A stretch of DNA of 64,000 bases from contig BSBK01004089.1 in assembly GCA_027943335.1 (NCBI GenBank), positions 2,832,001 to 2,896,000 on the forward strand. The letters run 5' to 3'. The position numbers and the translations under genes were made by a program. Each line of letters starts with the position of its first letter. The first letter of the stretch is position 1. The notes under the pieces are model-generated. The model searched no databases, was not told the DNA's origin, and saw only the letters and a list, made by a program, of their open reading frames with translations. Of the stretch, positions 22,241 to 33,445 are shown piece after piece. The DNA comes from Chamaecyparis obtusa. Its lineage: Eukaryota > Streptophyta > Pinopsida > Cupressales > Cupressaceae.

Positions 22241-22732
22241 TGAGAGAACTTGGATGTGAACAATTTGTGTGCGCTGTTTAAGCCACGCCCTGTGAATGGA
22301 TTGAATGTGTAAAGAAAAGGCCAAATTTGTAATTACATGAGTGGATTGAATGTGAGACGAGAATAAATAAAACTGGGTTGCTTTATTGTGATTTTGGGGT
22401 AATGCCATTTGAGTTTGTATGCACAGAGCATTTCATTTTGTGTTAGTGTGTGAAGCTGCAGGGAAGACGATTGCTTGCTTGTGTACAAGACGTGAGAAGT
22501 GAAAAGATTTGGAGCCAACTTAACATCCCCGTCCTCTTCACTCAAGCTCCAATTAATGAATTAATTTTTTAGCAGAATTTGTTGTCTTTTTACAATGAAC
22601 ATCAAACCAATGGGAGCAATACACAACATTCAAACCCCATTCCGCTAAAACACTTGAAGCATTTTATTTTGTGATAGTGGATAGGAATGTCAATGGGTTC
22701 TTGGTTTCTGGTCAAGTTGAATGGTTCTAAAT

Positions 22733-22895
22733 GAGTCCACTAGAGATCAAGTCTTGCTGAATGCAAGGCTTCGACATCATAAGAGATGAGGGCGGCATTG
22801 TGCCCCGTACGAATTTGGCGGAATGGATACCCCTCAGTCCTTGACTCTTAGCCGAAGAAGTCAGTCTAAGGCTCGTGCTCCAGTCTCCACTAGAA
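22733..22895. other. Short GC-richer island, possible exon relic
   Basis: About 160 bp with clearly higher GC and more CG dinucleotides than the surrounding AT-rich DNA, bounded on each side by TCCACTAG. Both strands have open frames of 50 or more codons but none matches a family I recognise. It could be a captured exon piece; function unknown. Confidence 0.3.
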
Positions 22896-22899
22896 AAAA

Positions 22900-23580
22900 T
22901 TTCATGATGAAATAATAAACTAACTCTAATGCATCGAACCAAGGTATATAAATTTGCAGAATGCAATACACAATAAAATTCTTCTATTTGTAGTCAAGAA
23001 CAGATTTATAGTAAGAAATTTGCAAGTGCAGACAAATTTGTAGAATGTAATTCACAATATAATTCTTGTTTTTGCATTCAAGAATAGGTTTATAACAGAC
23101 CAACTTGCAACATGGACAAATTTACAGAATGCAATTCACAATAAAATTATGTTATTTGCAGTCAATAACAAATTTTAGTGTCTAGTTCACAATAAAATGT
23201 TTCAATTCAGAGTAAAAACAAATTTATAATATTTTTTTAAAAAATTAATCAAATGTTCAGTTCACAATAAACATCAATAGGATTTATAACAATCAGAGAT
23301 TAGATTTTGATAGAACAAGCCAAACAAAAACAAAAAATGAGAAAGGTCTATACATCTTGAAAAATATAAATCTTATAGAAGAGCATGTTAACTATTCTCT
23401 TAAGTTTGATTTGTATGAGTATTGTTTTATTAAAGATAAAATAATGTTTAATTTTATTTTTATTTTAATAAATATTTTAGTATATTAGATTTTATTTGTT
23501 ATAATGTCTTTAGTTTTATCTTTATTTATTTTTTTATTAAAATTTATATATTATGTAGATCATTTATAAACGATTTTTAT
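22900..23580. other. AT-rich region with three degenerate repeats
   Basis: Near 22955, 23035 and 23115 a unit of about 80 bp recurs loosely (AAATTT(G/A)CAGAATGCAAT(A/T)CACAATA). No gene is seen. Confidence 0.45.
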
Positions 23581-25990
23581 AGGTCAGTTTAAGGAATTTA
23601 AGACTTTTTTAAAGAATTATACTAGTAAAGTTATCAAAGCATTAAAGACTAAAAATTATGGAGAACTTTCTACAATGGAGCTTGATAGTCTCTATAAAGT
23701 GAAGGCCATAAGACAACTCCATATATCTCTCAATGAATGGAGTTGTAGAATCAAATATGATTATGATGGAAAGAGTTAAGAGTATGTCTGTTGGGTCAAG
23801 ATTCAAAAATTAATTCTAGGTAAGTAATTAGCACTATATTTTACCTTATCAACAAGTCTCTAACATGAGAAATTGTTAAGTACTATAAAAAGTTGGATAG
23901 GAAAAGAAACTCACTCAAGGATCTTCGAGTTTTTGGTTGTGAGGCATATGCTATTATGCCTAAGGATAGCATTTAAAGTTGGATAATAAGGCTATAAACT
24001 ATATCTTCCTTGACTATGGTGTTGATGTGAAAGAGTGCAACATTTGGGACATTGTTGTTAGGAAATTATTATATAACTGGATGGTCATATTTAGGTAGAT
24101 CAGATATATCCTATAGTTGAGTGCCAAAGGAGAATATGAAGTCAATTGTGCAATTATAGCCAAAGATTGAGATGGTTGCAATAGATAAAGAATTGGAGGT
24201 TCATGATATAGTTGATGAGGAGGATTTAGAGAGTTCAAAATAAGAAAAACCTCCATCTCAGCTTCTAAAGAGGTCCACTTGATAGAGGAGTTGATAAGAG
24301 AGGTGTAAACCACTTGATTTATATATATTATACATTTATTGCTAATATTGTGGAACTTTACGCTATGAGAGAGGGAATGGAGATAGATGGTAGTCAATGT
24401 TGGGTATAGACCATAAATGAGGAAATGGTTGTGCTGAGGAAAATTGGGATTTGGGATTTGATTTAGCTACCAAAGGGAAATAAACTAATTGGATGTAAAT
24501 TGATCTTCAAGAAGTAGTTCAATTCATAGTTGGAAAACTCACCAAGGCCTGAAAAAAAAAATTAGGAAAAAAACTAAGCCAGTTTTCGGCAAAAAACTTG
24601 GAAACTTAAAAAATTGCTTAAATTTAATTAGAAATGCATTTTCTAGCAAAATTCAATGAGCAGATGCTTCCAATGAGTCAATAAATGAGAACACAAAAGA
24701 AACAAGCTTAGTCTAGATATATTTAAACACAAAGTGGGTACAAAATCGCATTCTCATGAGGAATGCTGATGGTTGGAAGAAAAATAGTATATTTAATTTA
24801 TGTAAAACTAAAAGTAAATACATCATTACAATTACATCTTCCTCTTCCCGACTCTAGTAAAAACTAAGGGAGAGGTAGAACTAGAGGGTCTAGTCCTAGA
24901 AGTTTGCACTGGGCATGACTGTGCCTCCTCGCTCAGTATGTTTGACTTAGCCTGTGGCTCATCCTCCATCCTAGATGTAACTCTGCCTCTGGCTTCTCCT
25001 GGCACTAGCAATGACTACTCATTCAACTCAATGTCATCTAGTGTGAAACCAAATCCACCCCCCTCCTCCATAGCCTGCCTCTCCAAATCATTGATGTCAT
25101 CCTCTTCAAAAACCACCTCAAATCCGCTTCAAACTGATAGAAATCAGTTTGCAAGTGTTTGGAAGACTATTTTCCCCCTCTCAACAAAATACAAGTGAAG
25201 AAATGAGAAATGAAATTAATTTGGGCAGTTTTTTGCCTTAAGTGCTATTATAAAGCTACGACCAAATTTTTGCCAAAAACTCGATAAGTTTTTGCCAAAA
25301 AAATGGGGAGTTTTTGGTGCCAGTAAAAGTCGTAAAAATTCGCCAGGCCAGAAAACTCAGCCAATTTTTGCAACTCGGAGAGTACTCTGCCATTAGTACA
25401 TCTATAGTTCAATTAAAGTAGTTACATTGGGAATACAAGGTGATATTGGTTGTGAAAGAATATTCCTAGGTTGAGGGAATAGATTTTGTTACTTTCTAGT
25501 TTTTAAGCTAACAAATTTATTAGATTCTTATTATCTATTGCAGTAGCATTAAATTTAGAAATAATCTAGATGTGAATGAAAATATTTATCCTCCATAATG
25601 TTTTGGAGGAATAAATTTTACAATAAAAAACTATATTGTAGAAGGTAAGGACTCATTAGTTCGAATGAATGAATTTATATGTTTCAATAAAAAAATTATG
25701 TTGTGAAAGGTAAGAACTCATTTGTATATTGAAAAATCTGTGTATTGCCTCAAACAATCACCTATTGTGACACCTAGAATATTCCTTTCTATTAAGATTG
25801 ATATATGTGAGGGCCAAATTGGATCATTATATTTATTATAAACATAATGGTGATCACTTATTTGTTATCATAGTGTATGTAGATGATATACAATAAGGAT
25901 GCAATTAAAGACTTAAAATTAATCGGCTTTTTGCATGGTTTGACATGAAAGATTTGGGGATTGTTAAGTTCATCTTAAATATGGAGATAA
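23580..25990 (+). pseudogene. Decayed Ty1/copia pol (integrase to RT), split by an insertion
   Basis: Fragments in all three + frames follow copia pol order. Near 23690: LDSLYKVKAIRQLHIS, like the integrase block before the PYTPQQNG motif. Near 23930: FGCEAYAIMPKD, then KLDNKAINYIFLDYG and a KLLYNWMVIF-like block. Near 24410: EEMVVLRKIGIWDLI, PKGNKLIGCKLIFKK (start of RT). After the insertion: VKEYS.VEGIDFVTF near 25450, then DHLFVIIVYVDDI near 25855 and FDMKDLGIVKFILNMEI near 25940. The YVDD box is recognisable but frameshifts and stops are everywhere. No LTRs were identified. A 0.88-kb insertion (24525-25404) separates the two halves. Confidence 0.75.
24525..25404 (-). mobile_element. DNA-transposon-like insertion in the Copia relic
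   Basis: The 10-bp word TAGTTCAATT occurs at 24515-24524 and 25405-25414, at the points where Copia homology stops and resumes. The ends carry inverted similarity (AAAACTCACCAAGGCCTG on the left; CAGGCCAGAAAACTCAGCC, which recurs inverted, on the right) and repeated GCCAAAAACT-like words. The minus strand between 25200 and 24840 reads as an acidic C-terminal tail (FEEDDINDLERQAMEEGGG...) that could be the end of an hAT-type transposase, but no catalytic motif is present. hAT elements give 8-bp duplications and MULEs about 9-10 bp, so the superfamily is left open. Confidence 0.45.
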
Positions 25991-26159
25991 TAAAATAGCA
26001 TAGTCACCTAGAGACGGGGAGACTTGTTGGTCTCAGAGACTGGTACCGATACTGGTACAACTATTTTACAAAAATATGAGTTAGCGGTACTTGGAGACAA
26101 CAATTTTTTTTTAATATGATTTAATAATTTCCAAGAAATATCATAACATAGAGCTTTGA

Positions 26160-28404
26160 GTCAATATCGTAACAAAGGTTGTAAGTCAATTGCTTTAAGA
26201 CGCTGGAATGGTTGCGGGTGCTGGGGCGACGCTGGAATGGCTGCGGATGCTGGGGCGACGCTGGTTGCTGGGGGTTCGCCGGTCGCTGGTGCTTCTACAA
26301 AAGGTCTGAAGGTCGCTGGAGATTCTGCTGGTGCTGGGGTGACGCTGGTTGCTGGGGGTTCGCCGGTCGCTGGTGTTTCTAATGGGGGTTCGCAGGCCAC
26401 TGGTGCTTCTACCAGGGGTTTGAAGGTTGCTGGTGCTAGGGTGACATTGGTCATTGGAGGCTCGTCGGGCGCTGGTGCTTCTGCTGGGGGCTCGCAGGTT
26501 GCTGGTGCTTCGCTTTCTGCTGGTGGGATGCCGGTTGTCTCGGCTAGGGTTCCGTCTCCAGCTAGAGGTGTTCTTGGGAAGTTGCAGGCCCCGAAGGTCG
26601 CTGGAGGTTCTAGGGTTTTGTTGGATGCTGAGGCGACGCTGGTTGCTAGTTCTTCTACTGGGGGTTCGCTGGTGTTGCTAGGGCAACGCTGGTAGCTCCG
26701 GCTAGGGCTTCTGCGCCAATCAATGTTCAGGAGGCTGCTGCTGCTCGGAAGGCTACTGTTCCTCGTAGTGCCTTTCCAATTAGCCCCCATATTTTCGTTG
26801 AGCTGGATGAGGATACTCTCTCTCTGAGATTGACGCGGTAGCCTCTCTTTTGTCGGAGCATGGGTTGATTTGCAGATTCAAGGGTTTTTGGCCCTCTTTG
26901 CCTGATCTTCATTCCTAGATTTCTAGTCATTGGGAACCTCTAATCTCTAATACAATCCATATCTTCCCTATGGAAAAAGGCTTTTTCGTGGCTAAATTTG
27001 ATAATGTTGAGGATAGAAATATTATTTTGTGTGAAAACTTCTTTAGCTGGGAGGATCGTTTTATGCTATTGCTGAAGCCATGACATTCTGATTTTTCTCC
27101 ATCTTTTGAATCGTTTGATTTGCAACCTATCTGGGTTAGGCTTCCTAATCTTCCCCTCCATCTTTGTATTGACTCTGTTCTGGAGATTGTGGGGGATGCT
27201 ATTGGGGAAATGTTAATGGTGGATGAGAAATCTTCAGATTTATTCCATTCTACTTATGCTCATATCCTGGTGGATATTGATACCTCTAAAGGCCTGCCTT
27301 CAGAGATTGAACTTTTTTCTCCCGAGAGTAGAAGTTGGATTCAACAATTGGACTATGAAGGCATCCCCTTCAGATGTAGAAGATGCTTTAAGACTGGTCA
27401 TGTTGCCTCTCAATGTGATCTTCAGAGACATAATAAGTTTGCTTCGTGGTGGAAGGGGGCCTCTTCTCAGCACTATACAATGGAGAAGGTTTGGAGCTTC
27501 GTGCATGTGGTTGAACAAGTTGTTGGCCTTGTTTCTAGTCCTATGGTTGTTCCTATTCCTTCTCCTACTTTGTTTGCCGGTGTCTCTTCTGTTGGAACAA
27601 CCGGTTTGTCTGTCAACAATTCTTTTGATGTTGGGGTTTCTCCAGCTAGTTCTGTTCTTGCTGGGGTCTCTGTGTCTGCTGGTCTCTTTGCTGGTTCTGC
27701 TCTTGCTAGAGGTAAAACTTTTGTTGCTAGTGTTCCTCTTGTTACTTCTGGTTCTGCTGGGTGTACTATTCCTTCTGCTGGTAGTACAGGTGTTGGATTG
27801 TCTACTGAGGCTGTTGGGTCTGCTGGCATCCTTCTAGCCAGTTCTATTTCGAAAGCTCCTACTAGTGCTGGGAAGTCTAGCACTGGCTGTGTGGCTGCTG
27901 TAGGTTTTGTCCAGACTTCTCATGCTGGTTCTATTGTGGCTGGCTCCTCTACTACCTCTAATTGGCAGGAGAAAGCTTCTTTAGTAGAGGAGGGATGGAC
28001 TATTGTTATAGGTAAACATAATAAAAAGTCCCCTCTACATTTTGATATGACTCTTTGCTCCCAGAAGAAGGGAGGCAAAGGAAATCCTAGGATTGTTTAG
28101 GGTGCCTGTTTACCCTAGATACTTGATGTTGTTGTAAAGTGTTGGCTTTACATGTTTGGCTTCAGCAATTTGAGTCTTTCTGTGTATCTTTCATTTGGCT
28201 GTTGTTGTTTTGTTGGAATTGTGTTGCTGGTAGTTCTATTGGCATTATGTGCTGGGGGGCGCAGTAAGGTTTTTCTTTTTCCCCCAGTTGTTTCACTTAG
28301 ATCTAAGCTAATTCTTCCTATATTCTGGGGGTTACAGTTCCCTTGAAAAACTCAATGTATATGGTTTTGAGGCCCATTCAAAACCTGTTTTTACCATATT
28401 AAAA
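26160..28404 (+). mobile_element. LINE ORF1-only insertion with target-site duplication
   Basis: AACATAGAGCTTTGA is found at 26145-26159 and again at 28405-28419, and an A run (TTAAAAAA) stands directly before the second copy. That is the signature of LINE-type target-primed insertion. The inserted 2.2 kb contains only the ORF1-type gene (next entry) and a T/G-rich 3' tail (28101-28400). There is no ORF2, so no endonuclease or RT. It is markedly GC-richer than the flanks over 26200-28100. Confidence 0.7.
26200..28100 (+). pseudogene. LINE ORF1-type protein: DUF4283 plus zinc knuckle
   Basis: N-terminal part (26200-26700): Ala/Gly/Val/Ser-rich repeats such as VAGGSPVAGAS, encoded by a degenerate GC-rich tandem repeat. 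From about 26850, in a second frame: LSEHGLICRFKGFWPSLPDLH, then MEKGFFVAKFDNVEDRNIIL and PIWVRLPNLPLHLCIDSVLEIVG, which is the DUF4283 domain. A zinc knuckle follows at about 27390: CRRCFKTGHVASQC (CX2CX4HX4C). The C-terminal 180 residues are again Ser/Ala/Gly/Val-rich. 27120-28100 is open for 326 codons, but upstream there is a frameshift near 26840, a TAG near 26917 and a TGA near 27082 where the family has Trp. Plant L1 ORF1 proteins of this layout bind element RNA (family knowledge). Confidence 0.78.
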
Positions 28405-28852
28405 AAACATAGAGCTTTGAAAACAAGAACAATGAAAAGCTTTAAATATGAACATTAAAACCATTGAATCAAAATATAAAATCTGAAATTAAAATTACTA
28501 ATAGTAATACTAATTCTAATACTAATGTCATTTATACATTTAATATTGTGTCATATAGAGTCAAATAATTCAAAACTCACACTGCAAACAAATAAAAAAT
28601 AACAAAAGCCATTTTAAACTTTGATTGTACCCACGGAAAAGTGAGTTATTTCTACTAATTCCAATGTGAGCACAAACGGTTAGTTTAATAATGGAAAGTG
28701 GTGGCAGTTGTCTGATTGACAAACTGGATTGTAATTATTATAAGATCTCACATGTTTTGTGAGTGTTGAAGGCTTTAATTTGGCTTTTGATTGTCATCTT
28801 CTTGGGCAAAAATACCTCAATTTTCTTGTAGAGAACTAACTTCTGGGAAATC

Positions 28853-29810
28853 TTGTGGTGTGTTGAGAAGAGGAAGATGGAAGGGGACAGGAAAAGAAAG
28901 GAATCGCTCAATTGTGAGGATTGGAAGAGTAAGCCTAAGATTTGGAGCCTCCTGAGTAATGGGAAAATTACTGATTTTATGGAGAGGCTTCATAGTTGTA
29001 ACTCTGTTGTTACCAAGATGTTCAAGAAGGATTGGTGTGATGGTAAGGTGGGTGAAGGTGTCATCACTAAAGTTACTGTTCCTCTGTTGGAGGGGAAGAA
29101 ATTCTATAGGGATGGAAAACTTACTGATCTGATAGTTAAACGCTTTCCCAAAGAGGAAGATGAGAAGCAGAAGCTAGTGAAAATCAACAAGACCTATTAC
29201 TCACCAAAACCCATCAACAAGGTGTGGAGGCGAGTTCTTTTTGATTTTATGTGGTATATCACTCTTGATGGAAGGTTTACAAGGGTCTACAACTACCACT
29301 TCATGCTCTTGAATCATTTATGGCATGATGATAAGGTATTAATTCCTTTTACCTTCTCTGTTTAGAGTATGGGAAAAGATTTGGGTAGGTCCCCTGCCCC
29401 TTCTCCCTCTCCGGCGTCTAAGATGGCTAGTAAGCCTACCCCTGGAGACAGCAAACTGAAGAATGTTGCATTTGATAAGGATATCCCTATCTCCCTTATT
29501 GGTGAGGAGGAGTTCGATGTGGGAGGGGAGAATTCTAGAGAAGGTGTAAATTTCAATGAATTGGACAATTGTAGTAGAGAGGAGTCCATTGGGGTTCTAC
29601 AGGCCACCAAACAAGGTGCTCTAGACTTCTACATAATCATTAGATGGGTCTTCCATTAAGTTAAAGAAATCAAAATCAAGCAAAGGGCTTTTACCAATAT
29701 GCTGGAGTTCTTGGAGGAGCTTGGTGTGGGAAAGGACAACACACTTTCTTTATGTAATCATGTTGTAAAGGGTTTCAGGTCCCTTCAAAACTTGTTTTGT
29801 TAGTCTTCTT
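28853..29810 (+). pseudogene. Hypothetical ORF with two in-frame stops
   Basis: One + frame is open from 28853 to 29362, stops at TAG, reopens to 29656 (TAA) and continues to about 29803. Together about 310 codons. The first part is basic and contains FDFMWYITLDGRFTRVYNYHFMLLNHL, reminiscent of the conserved block of plant transposon-borne ORFs that precede a coiled-coil segment. The second begins with a Ser/Pro-rich stretch (SPAPSPSPASK) and an acidic segment. I do not recognise it with certainty; it may be the ORF of a decayed mobile element. Exon structure is an alternative, but the stops are not flanked by obvious splice sites. Confidence 0.35.
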
Positions 29811-32800
29811 ATCTTAGTGGAGGCTAAGTTATTAGTTGTCCCAATGAGGGAAAGGATATGCCTTATGTTCCTTACACTATTATCTTATGTATGCTGAAAT
29901 ATGCACACATTTTTTTTAACAACTAGAATCGTAAATTGGTTCATGGTTAACCATAGATGGGATCATTTGGTTGTAATTAAGAGTGCCTATAGATAGTTGT
30001 AGGGTACTTTCGTACATTCTTTATGTTATCAAGGAGATGTATCTGGGGGGTCTTCAAAACTTGTGGATGTTTGGGTTTAAACAAATTTTAATTGGGTAAG
30101 AGATGTCAATAATAGGATCTATTAGTGGGATAATTTAACCTATATGATGGTTTATCAATTGAATGAACAAGTGATAGACTATGGTTGCTTTATCCACTAT
30201 ATAGATTGAGTATATTACATTTTAGACCTATTCACACATTCCTCACATATTCACGAATTGGTGAGTATGCAAACATATTCACATATTACAAACATATTTA
30301 TTAATGTGTGAATATGTTTGTATACAATAGTATTTGATATATGATAAGGTTTAAATAATGAGACATGAATTAAGATTGATACTTGATCAAATGTACCTTG
30401 TTTTATATGTAACTATTTTGTGTCATGTATGAAGAGTAAAAGGAAATAATAACTCTTGTTAAGTTCCATGTAACCAAATATGGCAAAAATGTAGAACTAG
30501 TAAATTCCTCTTCTTCACTATGCCCTCCTCTACTCTGAATCACTCCCCTACTACCCTTCAAGGTGTTGAAGACTTTGCTAAGATTGCAGATAGTTCTTTG
30601 GGTGTGGGAAGGTCTCATGCTTCCATCTTTAATGGTGTGGTTATTTATATTACAACTTTACAACCTGTAAACACCAATGCTCCTGATAATTTTTTTAATT
30701 AAGACTATGGACAAATGTGTTCTAAAACGACAAGGGACTCAACATATTAGAGTTCTAAGGAATGTTTTCAACTAGGAATTACTCAATGCAATGATTTTGA
30801 TGCAAAAATTTTAAATTTGACGAAATTAAAATGAGGGAGCTAATAGATTGTTCATAGATTTGGTTAGCAAGTTAACCAAATAAATTATTAACCCTAATTG
30901 GATAGCCCACGCATGAGGCATAATTTAGGATATAGAACAATTTAATCACTATGCTGAAAGCACCTATTATGTATATTTATTGTTATCCTATATCATTTCT
31001 TGATGAATTGTATTCCTTTCTTGCTATTTATTTATTTCACATGTGAAATTCACTTGCATTTATCGATACATGTTTATATATATTCAATTTCAATATATAA
31101 ATTATTAGTAATAGAATATTGAAGTCAATTTACTAGTAATAATTGATCATATTAACAATTTAATGATTTTTTTTAGAAATTATCATGATTTAAAAATTAA
31201 AACTCATCCATCCATCCAAATTAAAAATCATGATTTCATTGGTATCATATCATGAAAACAAGGTGGTCTAAATAGACTCGTGACAACATAATTGAATGGA
31301 TAGACGTTTCACACTATAATGTCAAATGAAAGATGAATTATATCGTAACATGATTCGATGTCACCAATTCTTTTCAATATTATTGCATTATAAATTTATA
31401 ATTGAAGTCCGTGTATATGCCAAATCATGATCATACATCAAGCAGAAGAAGACTTCCCTACATTGTATATTGCATGGGAGAGATCTGAAGCAACAAATGT
31501 TATCAGCACCAGCATTTCATCAATGTCAGAGGCCTACATCGCCCCCTCTCCGGTTCTCTAAAATTATTTTTGAGACACTGATTTCCCAATACTTCGTTGT
31601 GGTAAAGTAAATCTTCCATCAGTACAATCTTGCCAATAGCCTCTCGTACTTTTTTATTTTGTTTCTATATAGTTGTGAAGGTGAGATAAAGAATCTTGAA
31701 GGTGGGCATGCTAATACATTCATTCTAAGGTAGGATTTTCTTGGTGATAATATGAATTTTAGACCAATCACTTTTGCAGGGAGATATTTTTCAAAGCTCT
31801 GTTGAAACATGCATATAAGTTGCAGTGAACTATTCCAAATTTTATTTCAGAATGTTACCATCTAAACAATTTTTTATGTTCCCTACATTAATATATCCAT
31901 TTTCAAATATACCAGTTAATTTTTTGTGCATGTGAATCTTAGGAGATTGCATTTATCTATACTACTTGATGATGGTAACATACAAACACTAAGTCCTAAA
32001 ATGTAACTGTGACTGAACCATATTTGTCACAATATAAGAAACTATTATATAACAGAAAATGAAAATAGCTTTCACTGTTCGGTGCATGTGAATACAGACT
32101 GGAAGAGTGTTGGCAGAATCCCACTACAATACATACAAAACGCGGCAATCAATTTCATGATCAGTACAGCAATAGAGGTGTTAACCACAAAAATCGTAGT
32201 GTGCTTAAAAATGTGTACAATTTGTAGGCATCCCTGGGGCTTGTGCTTCATTCTCCAGAAACGGACATATGGGGTGTGGTGACCATATGGAACATCCTGG
32301 TTAGCAATAAAATTTCCATTTTTTTAATATAATTTTCCAAATATTAATTTTTCTATTCTATTTTGACCGCCATGCAGAGAATTTGGAAAAGAAAATTGTC
32401 CTATCTGAAATCTATCCTCCCATCCCCAAAACTCAACGAAACACTCTTAAAAACAGAACTTCGAGACCATTAATCTATGGTAAACTTGCAAAGCACTGTG
32501 TTGCCTTGACTCAGTCAGCTCACAAATTTTTACAGAAACCTACAGAGCCTTCTACATTTGTGTGTCCTATATAAATCGATCTCAGAACCGCTTTCTTTCA
32601 AAAAGTCATAACACTGTCAAAAAAACTTAAAAACTAAAGCTTAAAACACTCATCTTCATTTTTTTAGCAGCCTTTTCTTTGAACCCTCAACAACTTGACT
32701 AGTTTATGAATGTCTCAAATCCATTGAATCATTAGCAGTTTGTCCAGTTGGGTATCTGCTAGGTGTAACAAAACAAATTTAAAAATTTGCAGATTGTTCC

Positions 32801-33440
32801 AGAATTTCTAGAGGATTTGCAGTTTTGATCCATATGTCATTGATGCTATTCTAAATTGGAAACAATAAAAATCCATTTTATCTTGAAATGCAATTTAATT
32901 TTGACAAGCCAGAGTCTGAAACGAACCTAACTTACTTCCAACTAAATCTTTTCTGATATTGTCCAATTGCTAATGAACTTCCACAATAAATTGAAAAGCC
33001 TTTTGTTCTTGTTTACTAATTTCATGTATTCTTTTAAGGACGTATATGGCATCTTAACACAAACTGACTCCGGTGCTCTAAATAGTACCACATCAAAAAT
33101 ATAATTACAACATTTGCAAACGTTTGTGGGCGGCAAAACTTGTTTGCTGAACATTCTGTACAGTTAGTTGTTTAGCTCTAGCATGACTTCTATTTGAAAC
33201 ATAATGATCCAACTTCTGAGATAACTTTCAGAAGTAACCAAAATTCTATCGAATGAATTTTGACCTGGTACAATACCTAACTAGGTTAAAGGGCAACTAG
33301 ACACAGAAAGCAGGGCATAAAGTACCTGTTGTTGAATATGGTACCTCCAAGAATAATGCTTGAAGGCAGCACCTGGACGGGAACGGCTTGCCTTTCTTCC
33401 GCCCAAGACTAATCAATAAGTTTGTTGTGATTTGAAATCT
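29810..33440. other. Intergenic region before the mTERF gene
   Basis: Apart from the small inverted repeat near 30300 I see no gene, repeat pair or element end. ORFs here are under 75 codons with no family resemblance. The DNA is AT-rich and may contain the untranslated 3' part of the mTERF gene next to 33440. Confidence 0.45.
30266..30328. repeat. Small inverted repeat
   Basis: GTATGCAAACATATTCACAT and ATGTGTGAATATGTTTGTATAC face each other around an 11-base loop, giving a stem of about 24 bp with two mismatches. Confidence 0.7.
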
Positions 33441-33445
33441 GACTC

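Noticed and set aside
26161..26790. 209-codon Pro/Ala/Thr-rich ORF on the minus strand
   Set aside because: It is the reverse frame of the GC-rich repeat that codes the Ala/Gly/Val-rich part of LINE ORF1; the sense frame leads into DUF4283 and explains the composition.
27223..27837. 204-codon Leu-rich ORF overlapping the DUF4283 frame
   Set aside because: A +1 shadow of the real frame; the Leu-rich bias is produced by GCT/GTT-rich codons read out of frame.
32082..32580. Two 63-66 codon ORFs near 32100-32570 as exons of the mTERF neighbour
   Set aside because: No conserved motif, wrong strand for the mTERF gene and no convincing splice sites.
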